64,000 bases of DNA from Dipteris shenzhenensis. Taxonomy: Eukaryota; Polypodiophyta; Polypodiopsida; Gleicheniales. This document shows positions 21,358-32,445 of this stretch, piece after piece. How positions within the stretch are numbered: the stretch's first letter is position 1; every line of letters starts with the position of its first letter. A program made the translations under genes and the position numbers. Under the pieces are notes generated by a model. That model ran no database searches. It saw only the letters and a list, made by a program, of their open reading frames with translations, and was not told the DNA's origin. The DNA is taken from assembly GCA_047967505.1 (NCBI GenBank), contig CM106540.1, one strand, 5' to 3'.

Positions 21358-22098
21358 GCATTTTTGGCAAGAGCTTTTCAGTCTATGGGAACACTTCTTA
21401 CCCCAAGTACAGCAGATCACCCTCAAACTGATGGGCAAACAGAGAGGGTTAACCGCTGGTTGGAAGAGTATCTAAGGCATTTTTGCTTTTATATTGAAGC
21501 CATGTTTGGCTGTAAAGCTCATGTTCCATCAACCATTATTGATCAAGCATTGACAAGCCAGCAAGCCAAGGATGATTTGGCTCACATGACTGCTCTATTA
21601 CAGCAATGTAAAGATAATATGGTAAGGGCCCAAGCAAGGATGAAGGATTATGCTGATGAGCATAGGAGAGAGCTTCATTTTGAAGAAGGGGATTATGTAT
21701 TTCTCAGATTACATAAGTCTAGGCATGCTTCCTTGAAAGGTAATACCAATGTTAAACTTGCTCATAGGTCTTATGGACCTTACAAGGTTTTGAGGAAAGT
21801 TGGGGAAGTGGCTTATGAGTTGGAGCTTCCACCATCCTCTAGAATACACAAAGTATTCCATGTATCACTGCTCAAGAAGTATTTGGGACCCAAGGAGCAA
21901 GTTATGGAAGAGCTACCTCCTATGGATGAAGAGGGCCAAATTGAGTATATTCCTAAAAAGATCCTTGGATTTAGAGATCATGTGCTGAGGAACAAGTCCT
22001 ACATGGAATATCTTATCAAATGGAGAGGTCTACCTGATGAGGAGTCTTCTTGGCAGCCGTCTACAATTGTGGAGCAGTACCCTCAATTGCTTCGCTGA
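21358..22098 (+). pseudogene. pol: Gypsy-1 integrase C-terminal half with chromodomain
   Basis: Resumes the integrase after Copia-2: FWQELFQ-like start, HPQTDGQTERVNRWLEEYL (catalytic Glu present), then LRHFC joined directly to FYIEAMFG, so the usual block of about 25-30 residues (with LPLAEFWYN) has been lost. The C-terminal block (YGPYKVLRKVGEVAYELELP, HKVFHVSLLKKY) is followed by a chromodomain at about 21945-22095 (YLIKWRGLPDEESSWQP). Chromodomains are thought to target integration to heterochromatin. Stop TGA 22096-22098. Confidence 0.92.
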
Positions 22099-22462
22099 AT
22101 TCTATTGCCAAAATTGAGTCTTTATGAGCAGATTTGATTTTCTCTTGCTATATGGCGTATATGGACATGCTGCAGCCAGCATTCACTATCCTTTCTCAGA
22201 TCAGCATGTCTCTCACTGGATTATATGATCAGATCTGTTATGTTGGACAGCATAACTCTTCCGCCCGATTGCTTGATTTCTTGGGAATATTATATGATCC
22301 ATTTACAGATCAGCATGCCTACAGGGAGGTATTTGACTAAGAAACTTCATTGCTCAGCTGATATGACCAGAATTGAGCTGTTCAGGTTTACAAGGAGCAT
22401 TGTATGTCCAGGTTACATCCTTTTCAAATTTGAGGACAAATTTCTATTTGAGGAGGGAGGAT

Positions 22463-22918
22463 TGTAACAGATGGTTACTTTTTACTTAGGCTAAACTTAG
22501 GCTAAAAGTTAGTAGAAAGGCCTTCATTGGCTTCTAAGTGTTCTTTTCTTTTTTTAGGGGATACCATAAGTTGCCACGTGGCATCCTAGGAGGTAATCCA
22601 TAAGCAATACTGCTTTGTGCTGCCCTGGGCCATACCTATATAAAGGCTCTGGTTGTACTTGGCAAGGCAATTCATGACTTGTATTTCATTACTGAAATAG
22701 AACTTACAGCAAGAGTTCAATACTCAGCTGAATTCTAAAAAGGATTGATTTCCTCCTGTCCTTGTGCAGCCCCTCGCAAGTCTCTGTTGCAGGTCCAGCC
22801 CATGACCTTCTACCCCTACCTTTTTCCTAAAACATAAGGTACTACTCTATTCTAACCTTCCTGCATATTCTACCAAATTTGGGTATGTTTACTATCAGTT
22901 AGGAGCAGTCCTGTTGCA
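22463..22918 (+). repeat. 3' LTR of Gypsy-1
   Basis: 456 bp, six substitutions and one missing C relative to 8770-9226. The polypurine tract GAGGAGGGAGGA is at 22450-22461. CCAAC follows. Confidence 0.95.
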
Positions 22919-22986
22919 CCAACATTACAAACTATGGAAGAACTGATAGAAAGAAGGTTGATGAAGACCCCATGGATGTAGTTGGA

Positions 22987-23110
22987 TGTTGTTGGCCCTT
23001 GGGTCAGGCCAACATAGGTGAATGTACCAACACATGCGTGAGAGCAGGTGTTGTTGGTCCTTGGGTCAGGCCAACATAGGTGAATGTACCAACACATGTG
23101 TGAGAGCAGG
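22987..23110 (+). repeat. 62-bp tandem duplication
   Basis: 22987-23048 and 23049-23110 begin TGTTGTTGG and differ at only two positions (GCCC/GTCC and ATGCGTG/ATGTGTG). The unit contains GGGTCAGGCCAACATAGG. The following sequence to about 23510 has an LTR-like tail, but no partner LTR was found. Confidence 0.9.
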
Positions 23111-24400
23111 CGGTACTCATGATTGGTGAACATGCGAGTACATAAGTGGCTAACTTCTTGAGCAACGAGCGACAGCAGAAGCTAAGGTGGTGAGCCCAAG
23201 TTCGAGGAGAAAGCTAAGGGTGGCAGACCAATGGTGAGCACTGATCCAACAAGCCATGAGTTTCAGTAATAGAAGTTTGTTTGCAGTTAGTCTAATTAGT
23301 AGAGAAGCATTGTAACAGAGAGCACGAGCGACATTTATTGTGTTTCACAACCTCTCTCTCACTTGGCTAGCTAGGATGGGAGCTTGCATAACTGAGTGTT
23401 CAATTCAAGCGGAGGCAACTTTATTGTAAACAGATTCTTCTCTTAATACAAGTTTGGTTTACTTCCATATTGTCTGTATTATTCTTTGCTATCTATTTAT
23501 TTGTTGTGCGATACAGCAGAACTTACCTCAAACCTGTGATGTTGGGAGGGCTTCTAAGAGCTCTTCATCCATGAAGGGGGCCTCTCATTGTGCCGTAATG
23601 CTCGGTGTGACCACCTAAGGGATATAGACCTAAGCTCCTCTTGGGTTATCAGCGCCTCAGGGGCCTCCTCCTTATTGAAGTGTAGCTGGTCATCTCCCCT
23701 TTTGTAAGCCCCCTTTATGAGGAGAGCGTGGGGGAGGTGGGCCATGATAGGATGGGGCTGCCACATATGGGCAGCATACAAACAAAGAAAAGACAGAAAA
23801 GGGGGCTGCCACATGGGCAGCACTCAAAAGAATGTACCTGGCAAATGGAAACTCTCCTGGAGGACAGAATGGTCAGAGGCTGGTTGGAGCAGATCTGCGC
23901 AGGATTTCCAGCATGGAGGAACATGACGTTAGCAGCCCGTGGACCTGCAGGTACTGTATGGATGGCAGGCGCCTCCTATATGGCCTGTTTGCAGCTGCTG
24001 TACAGAGGTACAGAGAAGGCTTGCAGGCAGGAAAAGGACCAGGAGTTTGTGGGACTGAAGGCGCCTATACAAGGGATTGTACAGAGGGCTGGAGCTGTCT
24101 GTACGGAGCTGGAACAGTGCCACCAAGGCTGGAACAGAGCCAGCAGCAGGATGGCAGAATGCTTGCAGCAACATGTTGGCTGACTGGAGCAAGTTTATGG
24201 GCAGGAATAGACCCCAACTGGGGTAGTAAATGGCCTGGGCTAGTGGCTGTGTGCCACATGGCCAGGCAGGCCAGGTTGGGCTGGTAAAAGCCAGCGAACC
24301 TGGGTCGGTTGGAGCAGACTTGCCTCCACAGACTGAGGGGCCGGCCAGATGAGGTTGGTTTATTCTAGGGGCCTTTGGTTGTCATCACAATGTAAATATC
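23111..24400. other. Non-coding repeat-rich stretch
   Basis: No coding domain. Two near-identical stem-loops, GCTGCC-loop-GGCAGC, occur at 23757-23775 and 23805-23821. Overlapping ORFs of about 150 codons at 23728 and 23832 share Gln/Trp/Gly-rich composition in both frames and have no family motif; I regard them as by-products of ctggaacag-like words. Confidence 0.5.
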
Positions 24401-24404
24401 CTAA

Positions 24405-24695
24405 GTCAAAGTACAGTTGACCATTTATTTGATCATAATTAAAGAGTTTTCCATCTAGGTTAATTATGGTCAAAAGAGTTCTTCTATTGGTCAAAGAATT
24501 GACAACAGTCAAAGATACTTGACTTCGGTCAAGTAAGCCTGATTTCGGTCAAGAAGACTTGGTTTATACCAAGAAGGTTAACTGCGGTTAACCAAGATGT
24601 GCCAACTTCGGTTGGAGAGACTTGACTATAATTAAGGCGCCTCGACCCTTGGTCAAAGCCCTTAATTATGATCAAGAGTGTTGACTACGGTCAAC
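24405..24695. repeat. Array of short TTGAC/GTCAA tetraloop hairpins
   Basis: Thirteen TTGAC or GTCAA words lie in 290 bp and pair into perfect short stem-loops: 24490-24503 (5-bp stem), 24516-24535 (8 bp, loop TTCG), 24558-24573 (6 bp, loop TTAT), 24576-24593 (7 bp, loop TGCG), 24602-24615 (5 bp, loop TTCG), 24680-24695 (6 bp, loop TACG). A decayed one is at 24538-24553. Longer imperfect stems are 24431-24442 with 24460-24471, and 24621-24637 with 24660-24676. Stem sequences differ while loop size stays at four. Confidence 0.85.
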
Positions 24696-25280
24696 CAGAG
24701 AATCAATATATTTATATATTTGTTATGTGTGCACATGTGTTTAGTGGGGACGCCCACCGTGACTAGAATTAGTCCACAGTGTATTATTTGCATGCAAAGC
24801 GCTAACAATTAATGGGTGCCATGGTGGTGCGCTTTAATTAATTGTTGCAGGTACTAAGAAGAGTTATTTTCCCAAGCGTTATGGAGCCTAACAAGCATCT
24901 AGGAGGCGGTTCGCGTGAGCAAGTGCTTCGAAGACTCCAGAGTTGCCCTTAGTGGCATGTAATTAGGAAAGTAATTTAGAATTTAACAAGTGGCTTGTTG
25001 CCAAGAAAGAGAGCCTAAGGGCTCATGTAATATGATTCACGTTTTGGAATTTTGTATGAGCAGCTTCACGCTGGACTCTTGTACTCACTTTCTCTCAAGT
25101 AATAAAGTACCTTCGAGGGGGTCCAGCCCGACATGTTGTCCTAGGCCCTAGCTGTCTATAGAGAGAGGGAGAGAGAGAGCTTATGAGAGTGTTTTGCAGT
25201 ACGAGTGGTTCCATTGGCCCTATAAACAGATTGCAGCAGTAGAGCAGCCAGGCTTGGGCCATCATCTGGAAGGAGCAGGA
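24696..25280. other. Unassigned stretch
   Basis: A palindrome-like segment around 24795-24845 (AATTAATGGGTGCCATGG ... GCGCTTTAATTAATTG) and a purine-rich (GA)n run at 25160-25178. No gene seen. Confidence 0.4.
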
Positions 25281-25662
25281 ACTGCACGGAAGAGGCTGAT
25301 TGCTGCAGTCATAGCTCAGAAAGCATCTTCATCCTAGGCTGTATACGAAGGCAGCAAGGAGGCTGATTGCTGCAGACATAGCTCAGAAGGTATCTTCATC
25401 CTAGTTTGTATACCAAGGCAGCAAGGATGACGAATCAAAGGGGGAGCTTGGGCCTTGTCATTGACTGCGTTCCAGAGCAGCAAGAAGGTCAAGCAGCCAA
25501 GTTCAAGCACCTCCTTATTTGTGGCTGTCCCGGAGGTCAGCTTGAAGGTGTGTTTGTGGTGCATGACGATGAGGCCCACCTAAGCTCTTACGGAGCACAT
25601 AGGCCGACTGTTTTGGGCGTGCCATGCAGGTGGGAGAACAACTGTTTTGTTTATGTACAGGG

Positions 25663-25701
25663 GTGCACATCTAGATAGCACTTTGCTATCTAGATGTGCA
25701 C
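25663..25701. repeat. Perfect 18-bp palindrome arms
   Basis: GTGCACATCTAGATAGCA at 25663-25680, spacer CTT, then its exact reverse complement at 25684-25701. The left arm sequence (GGGGTGCACATCTAGATA) is also part of the repeated unit at about 25763 and 26537. Confidence 0.95.
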
Positions 25702-26518
25702 ATGCCGAGTGTTTTGGGACTTCCACGGAGGTAGGAGAACGACTGTTTTGTTTATTTACAGGGGTGCACATCTAGATAGCACTCTGCTACTAGAGGGTGA
25801 CACACTAGGCATTGCTTTTGTATTGTGACCGTCAGACAGAAATATAAGTTTGGTTGGTTCTACATCTTTCTTGTGCATTGTCCATTTATGTGCTGCAAAT
25901 CTAGGCTAAATACACATAAGGAAAGAAGTTTTGGATTCCACATATTAAACACCACTGTGTGAGTTTCTGGGCTCTATTAGTCTTCCGCTACATACACCCT
26001 CTGTTATGTCAATTTCTAAGATGGTATCTAAGCTCTGACAAAAGTTCACGAGTGGTGTAGCTTGAAGGCAAGGATGTTGCTGAAGGACGACCTTGATTCA
26101 AAGCTCTAGGGAATCATCTTCTACACTTGAAGGATGGTGCCCTTGCAAGGAGGAAGACTCAGTTTTAGACAAGTGTACGATTTTCTACGTATCTCTTCGG
26201 TTCATTGTGATATCCGCTAGGTATCCAATCCCAAACTAGGACTAGGGAAGAGGCTAATTGCCGCAGACATAGCTCAGAAGGTGTCTTCATCCTAGGTTGT
26301 ATACCAAGGCAGTGAGGAGGACGGATCAAAGGGGGAGCTTGGGTCTCATCTTTGGCTGCGTTCCAGAGTAGTAAGGAGGTCAAGCACTGCCTTATTTGTG
26401 ACTGTCCAGGAGGTCAGCTTGAAGGTGCCTTTGTGGGGGTACGACGACGAGGCCCACCTAAGCGCATAGGGAGCACGCAGGCTGAGTGTTTCGGGAGTGC
26501 CACGGTAGGATAACAACT

Positions 26519-26740
26519 GTTTTGTTTATGTATAGGGGTGCACATCTAGATACCACTCTGCATTGGAGGTGACACACTGGGCATTGCTTTTGTATTGCGT
26601 CCGTTGTGGACAGAAATATAAGTTTTGTTGTTTTGTTTATGTATAGGGGTGTACATCTAGATACCACTCTGCATTGGAGGTGACACACTGGGCATTGCTT
26701 TTGTATTGTGTCCATTGTGGACAGAAATATAAGTTTTGTT
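26519..26740 (+). repeat. 111-bp tandem duplication
   Basis: 26519-26629 and 26630-26740 both begin GTTTTGTTTATGTATAGGGG and end near AAGTTTTGTT, with a few substitutions. It lies in the second long repeat copy and is not duplicated in the first. Confidence 0.9.
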
Positions 26741-27107
26741 GGTTCTACATCTACCCTGTGCATTGTCCATTTACTTGCTGCAAATCTATGCCCAGTACAC
26801 ATAAGTAAAGAAGTTTTGGATTCCACATATCTTTAACATGCCCACACCCAAGGCTCCTGCAAACATTCTCTTTCTTAGTTGCTGGATCGGTCTGCATTCT
26901 ATGATTTGATTGGTCCAATGTTTGGGTACTTGGGTGGGGTGTGGTCTTTGTGTCTCTCATAAAGGATACATCTTTACTAGTGGGACACTGATGCTTGTAA
27001 CCACTTCAATGGAGGTCCACCCTCAAGTGCTAGGCCCTAGTGAAGTAGCTCAGTAGTGAACCATGCTCAGATCTACATGGTAAGCTTGATCAACAAGAAG
27101 ACTCTCT

Positions 27108-27260
27108 TGTTATGCCATAAGTAGACTAACTGGGGCCGAACCAAGATTGGACTGTCTAGGGTCATGGCCAGGCTAACCTGTGATCTTGGATTGGATCTAT
27201 GGCCAACCCTCACATGGGGAATCGACTAAGCAAGCCCTAATCACTTTTTGAGTTTTCTCA
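27108..27260 (+). repeat. LTR fragment, TGTTATGCC family
   Basis: Begins TGTTATGCC and is about 80 % alike over 100 bp with 27439 onward (GACTAACT-GGGCC, GGACTGTCTAGGGTCA). Probably the start of a truncated 5' LTR. Confidence 0.5.
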
Positions 27261-27438
27261 GAGGACTCTGGACTGATATTTTTCATTTTGCCTTGTATGG
27301 TAATTCCATAGATTCCAAGTTCTTTATAGATACTACTATTGGAATTTGATTCTAGATGAGAAGAACAGTCTGAGAATCATTGATTAGTTTTCCTATCCTG
27401 ATTTATGCCAGCCTAAATCTATTTTAAAGGGGGGAGAA

Positions 27439-28110
27439 TGTTATGCCCTTTACTGGACTAACTAGGGCCTAACGAAGACTGGACTGTCTAGGGTCAAGGT
27501 AGGCTAACCTATTGATTGGATCTAGGGTTAGCACGTGGTCTAACCTAGGGTTCAGATTCACCTAGCATTGAGACAAGCTAGTGTGAAGGAGGTTTAGACC
27601 CCGTGGTTTGGGCTCGTCTAAGAAAGGCATGCTATTCCAAGATTAGCATAGCTAATTAGGGTGGCTTTAAGCAAGTAAAGATACTTTATGCATGAATCCT
27701 AAAGTTAGGGCTAACTGCTAGTGCTAGGCCTATAAGTATGACCCTGGGGCTCAGTATTGGTGGGTCTAAGGAGTTAAATCCTCCTCTGGACACAGATCTG
27801 CTGGCTTGGGAGTGACAGCTAGGGGAAGGAGTACGCGGTACAGGATGCATGCTCTGACTTTGAGGCTGGCCAGCCTCTGGCGGTGATCTAGACCTCATGC
27901 TTGGGGGTGGCTCGATGTACTGAGCCTACGGCTGGGAGGTGAGCTGCTAGCACGGCCCCTATGGGATGTTTTCCAGGATTGTCCGGTGGTTTTGAGGACT
28001 TTGTCTCGGAGTTGTAACCCACCAAGGTATTGTCAATCGACCTAGTGGGCATCTCTCTTTAGATTCTAGTGGGGTGCTCAGCATTGAACCTGCTCAGATC
28101 TTCATGGCTG
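27439..28110 (+). repeat. Probable LTR, TGTTATGCC family
   Basis: A purine tract AAAGGGGGGAGAA (27426-27438) directly precedes TGTTATGCCC, the arrangement of a polypurine tract and 3' LTR. The right end is a guess: a motif near 28078-28105 (GCTCAGCATTGAACC) recurs at 27047-27080 just before the other TGTTATGCC copy. No coding remnant of the parent element was recognised. Confidence 0.45.
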
Positions 28111-28494
28111 ACACGGGGAGATTTGAGATGGGAAGATGACACGCACTCTGGATTCGATGCCCTCATCTGTACAGATTCAGTCCACATTGGAGATGTACAC
28201 AGGATGCATAGTTCTTTCGCCTGGAGGCCATGATTTTTCAGCCAGTCATATGTACGATTTGAAGCCAGTCAGACAGAAAGGGATGTCTAAGATATCTCCC
28301 CCTTCAAATGAATGACCACTATTGGTGAGTGGATCACTTTCTTGTCCCTCATTGCAGATGAGCATGTAGAGTACAAGGCTTGAGATCTTGCTGGCACTTG
28401 ATAAGATTTTTGGTTTCTTCTGTACTTAAGTGTAAGAGAAATACTTAGGCTCTCCCATTTGGTACTTTGTAGACTTGTATGCATGTGTGTCTTA

Positions 28495-28715
28495 GACCCT
28501 TTTTTGGTCTTTTGAAGACATTTATAAAATCAATCAATCAATCTCTGGATCATCTGCTCAGGCACAGGCCGTGCATAGTTGGCTTGATGGTCATATGCAC
28601 TTGTACACCCCTTTTTGGTCTTTTGAAGACATTTATAAAATGAATCGTTAATTCATTCATTCTCTTTTTCATCTGCTTATGTACAGGGCTGTGCATAGAT
28701 AACTAGATGGCCATG
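28495..28715 (+). repeat. ~113-bp tandem duplication
   Basis: CCCTTTTTTGGTCTTTTGAAG at about 28498 recurs at about 28610, each followed by ACATTTATAAAAT, then ATCTGCT and GTGCATAG. Copies differ by scattered substitutions. Confidence 0.7.
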
Positions 28716-29010
28716 TGCATCTATGCACACACGCACACACATGTGAGAGATTGTCTTTTTAATGAAACAATGGGTTAACAATAGTTGGAAATTTCATTTT
28801 TGGAACTTGTTAGAGCATGGTTAGACAGTACATCAATGCATTGTAATTAGTATAACTGCTTTCAATAAAAGTGTACGGACTATCTTTTGACTGAGAATTT
28901 GTTCCTGCTTGCACTGTAATAATAATTTCTAAGCTCATACTGTAAATTTTAAACATTTTGCTCTGGGGCATCTGAACCAACCGAAGAGGGCTCCTTGATG
29001 GTTTCTGCAG

Positions 29011-29438
29011 CCTGAGTTGGTGCAGCAAGTCGAACAAGATTTGGTGAACATCATGGCAGGAGGGACAGCTCAGGATGTCGATATCCTTCACTTTGCATAA
29101 TCATGTACTTCATGTCTTCATGCATTTTCCACGTTTCCCCAAATATGAAAAAGGATTTGTCCAAGGAAGATGAGGTTGTGCTCTTTGAGCTTCAATCATA
29201 ACTGGTCTTTTTAACTGGTTTTTGAACGTCAGGTTACAGCACATGAAACAAATTTCAGATAGATGATTTATACTTAACAATCTTAGCACATGTTGAGGTT
29301 GTAGAGCAGGAGGAAGATGCAGATGATGAAGAGGAGCACCCTCAGCCTTCTAAAAAGTCTGCATCTAGCCCCATTAAGGCTGTTGTCGAAGGCCCCAGCA
29401 TCCAGCATGATAAGAGTGAATCTGAGGATTATGATTAA
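29011..29438 (+). pseudogene. Possible terminal exons of a host gene (unidentified)
   Basis: Two exon-like pieces. Piece A follows an acceptor-like TTTCTGCAG and reads PELVQQVEQDLVNIMAGG and on to TAA 29098-29100. Piece B follows an acceptor-like AACAATCTTAG at 29286 and reads an acidic tail (EEDADDEEEHPQPSKK, then SIQHDKSESEDYD) to TAA 29436-29438. About 500 bp of 3'UTR-like sequence follows. The composition is unlike the surrounding repeats. I do not recognise the family, and both pieces end in their own stop, so they may not belong together. Confidence 0.3.
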
Positions 29439-30999
29439 CCAATGTTTTTGTGGCAAGCGCCTTCAAAGTCATCTCCTCTCAATGCAAGCAGGTTGTCATA
29501 GAATACTCGGAGATACCCGTGTGTCGAGATGGAGCCTAATGGACTGCGCATCAGGCTGGAATCAGTTAAAAAGCAATTGGTGACCTGGGAATGGAGCACT
29601 TTTATGTCTGCTATTTGGTTTTGCTAACAAAGTGAGACTTAATGTGTGAGCCAATGCTGTCTTATGTGTAAAGAATTACTCGCAGACGTGGATGTCCTTG
29701 CAAGTCAACAGGCGATGTTATAGACTTTTGCAGGGCTCTTTCCATGGTATTTGATTATAATCTTTCGGAGTAAGGTGGATGGAGTTACTGGCAAGATCAT
29801 TATAAGCTGTAAGCATTTTCCACTGTTGGCCCTAAGCTCTCCACTGTTTTTTCTTGGACCTTATATTCCTGGGTGTTGCATTGTAATCTGTAGTCTGTAA
29901 AGAAAGTCTTTTAGCATGTCAATCCTGACAAGCGATGTAAAATGTGTTATGGTTGGCATATGTTTATCCAATACTTTGTTGGACTGGAGTTTGCATGTTG
30001 GCTAGACTCCCATATGATCACCGAAGGAAGACGCCTAAGAGACCCTAGAAATCTTTGATTCAGCCACTGCTGACTCCCAAGCAAAATCCCTATAATCAAG
30101 TCATGATTGAAGTGGGCCATGATTGAGTTGTGGATTGGGCAAGGAAAACTATGGGGTGACTCACTATTCAGATATGCTTGTCATTTCAAGTTGTCATTGA
30201 ATCTATAAGAATTGCTGTTCATCATCTTTTATAAGGATGTTTCTTATTGAATTAGATCATGTGATTGCGGACATATCCATGAGGGTTTCTCGGTGGTTCA
30301 TCTTGATTTCACGCTTACCTAGCTTTACCCCAAACCTTGCCTCATTAGGGTTAGACTTACTAATAAATTCACAGTACATTATTAGCATTCCTTAAACATC
30401 AGTAGATGCTGGACCACCCTTGTTAGTGAAACATATATGATGGTCTACTTGATCAATGTTCAGAAGGTAAAGGGGCTTTGAAGACCTAAGAATGTGTCCA
30501 TGGATTGGAGGTATTCTATACAAAGAGGGCGCTTCATAGCTGAAACAGCACTACCTCTATCTCTAATGGTTCTAACTAGTTCTGACCCCTAGTCAGATTG
30601 AAACCGGCCTTTAATCACTCAGAGGACAGTGGAACTAAACCTTTAATCACTTTAGCACTTATTTACAGCTCACAAAGCATATATCACAACCATTAACCAT
30701 TGCATGATCACCATTTGGCATTTACCCATTTGTTCACAAACAAAACCACTGAAAAAGGGATGGAGGCTAGAATGCCCCTGCTCAACAAACATAGACAAGT
30801 GCACTCGATTGGCCCCAAACACCGTGGCGCCCTTTTCAGTATTTCTTTATATTTCACGGTGAAATGATTACAAGTTGCAACTGGGAGACCTTCCCTGCAA
30901 CTGAGCACGCAGTCCTAATTCACTGAGCCTTCGCAAGGCTTTCAAGCATAGAACACCATCACATAAGTGTACTTAACCCATAGGTTTAATCCAAAGGCA
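29439..30999. other. Unassigned stretch, 3'UTR-like then AT-rich
   Basis: Up to about 29960 the sequence resembles a plant 3'UTR (T-rich, TGTAATCTGTAGTCTGTAAAG). Beyond that nothing is recognisable. The left end of the Gypsy-2 LTR lies somewhere in or after this stretch. Confidence 0.4.
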
Positions 31000-32194
31000 T
31001 TTTCTTTTTCAAGTGCAATTCCATTGGGATGTAATCACACTGCACCCCAGCCGCACTCTCTTTGAGTGGTTTCCAGATGGCATTCACAAAGCTTTTCAAA
31101 GCTTCAAAATAAAATCATCAAAAGTAAAATCACCAAAGAATGACTCATGTAGCACACTTCCTTGGCACCTGTGAACCTAGAAAGAGGCAGCACACGAGGC
31201 TAACCAATAGCTTATGGCAAAAAGAAATTGCAGCAGTAAAATCACAACTCACCAAGCCCTGAAAACTCAAACGAAATCCTCAATCGCCAAGAGGACATAG
31301 TAGCCAATGCCCAATTGCATTCTCAGCCAAAGAGGAGTGCAAAGGCTGAAGAAAGAGCATTTACAAGAGTCGACCAGCAAGAATTCCACTGAAAAATGTG
31401 AAAAGAAGCACTTCTGTCGCGAAGAAGTGGGAGTTCTTAGGCTCAAAAGAAGTGTGCTTTAGAGAGGAATGCATTGAGAAGGTTTTGGAGAAGTTTCATC
31501 GTCGGAAAGTCCTTCAAAACTGAGAAAAAACAGTCAACCAGTGCGTGGAATCACTCGAAATTCAACAGAAAGTTGTCGCTTTGCAAGAGGAGAGGCCCAG
31601 GAGGCTGTAGAAGCAAAAAGGTCAGAAAAAGTCACTTTTGCAAGTTCGACCAGCAAAAGAAGTGCTCAGCTTTGCTCGTTCTACCAAATGCACGGAGGGA
31701 AAAGCATATCACTGCGAAGGGGAGGCAGAGGGGAAGCCATCGGGCCAAATGGGAGTTTAGGAATCCAAACGGGTGAGGAGTTATGAAGAAAAACGGAATT
31801 CAGCTAAAGGAGGCTGAAAAACCAATCCAAAATCTCAACAAAGGGAGAAGATGAGAGAGAAAACCACACATGTGAAATTTAGAAGGCCCAGGAAGGTCCA
31901 GGAATGGCAAAGGAGCATGTAGAAGACACTAGAGCCACCTGGAACTCTAGGGGGGCCACTGAAGGTACATGGCCCTCTAGGAGGCCCATTAAAAATGTCA
32001 CATTATCGTTTCCCAACAGCCACTCTTTTAATTCCTTGGAATGCCTTTGGGCCTAGGGATTAATTACGCTTATGTGCTAGGCACCATGGCGCGTTTAATT
32101 ACACATTATTAAGCCCACGCTTGGACTTTTAAAACCAAAGTTGTCACGGTCTTGTAGTACATTAAAGTACTTAGAATTTCATGCCTCCGTGACA
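31000..32194 (-). repeat. 3' LTR of Gypsy-2 (left end unknown)
   Basis: On the minus strand a purine tract AAGAGAGGGGTC (32195-32206) is followed at 32194 by TGTCACGGAGGCATG, an LTR start. The other LTR is not in the window, so the end towards 31 kb is only a placeholder. ORFs inside (31474, 31541) show no motif. Confidence 0.45.
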
Positions 32195-32445
32195 GACCCC
32201 TCTCTTGAAACAGCAAAGGGTATAGCATGAAAGAGTATACAAGAAAGCCGTAGCTTTAGTATACAGAGACAGTGAAAATATGGCTAGGAGAGGCATGCAT
32301 CCATCCGTATACACTGCTCAAAATCTATGTGATCCCCGGCGATCAATAGTCAAGATGCATCAATATCATGAAGTCTCACCGCAGAAATACTATCAGCTCA
32401 GTATCTCGGATGAAACATACAGTGTCATCAAGCGACCTCATGAAA

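Larger units (their letters stand above)
8770..22918 (+). mobile_element. Gypsy-1: Ty3/gypsy chromovirus, interrupted by Copia-2
   Basis: LTRs at 8770-9226 and 22463-22918 start TGTAACA and end TGTTGCA. The five bases CCAAC occur at 8765-8769 and again at 22919-22923, a perfect target duplication. Internal order is primer site, leader, gag, protease, RT, RNase H, integrase and chromodomain, which makes it a chromovirus. The LTRs differ by about six substitutions and one base of length (about 1.3 %), so it is young, yet the coding part has at least eight disruptions. Copia-2 splits the integrase at 14644/21358. Confidence 0.95.
25290..26835 (+). mobile_element. Possible small non-autonomous LTR element
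   Basis: A block of about 590 bp (25358-25950) recurs at about 26240-26830 in the same orientation, from GCAGACATAGCTCAGAAGG to TTTTGGATTCCACATAT. Between them, TGGTATCTAAGC at 26022-26033 resembles the tRNA-Met primer site. There is no coding sequence. This is what a TRIM-type element looks like, but LTR ends and target duplication could not be fixed and the second copy is truncated. A dispersed segmental repeat is the alternative. Confidence 0.45.

Noticed and set aside
23728-24287. Two 151-codon overlapping ORFs as a gene
   Set aside because: Both frames are open through similar words (ctggaacag and related); no splice signals or family motif.
24405-24695. CRISPR-like array
   Set aside because: Stem-loops vary in sequence and spacing, there are no equal spacers, and the context is a plant genome.
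31474-31786. Lys/Arg-rich ORFs
   Set aside because: They lie opposite to the putative Gypsy-2 LTR and show only composition bias.
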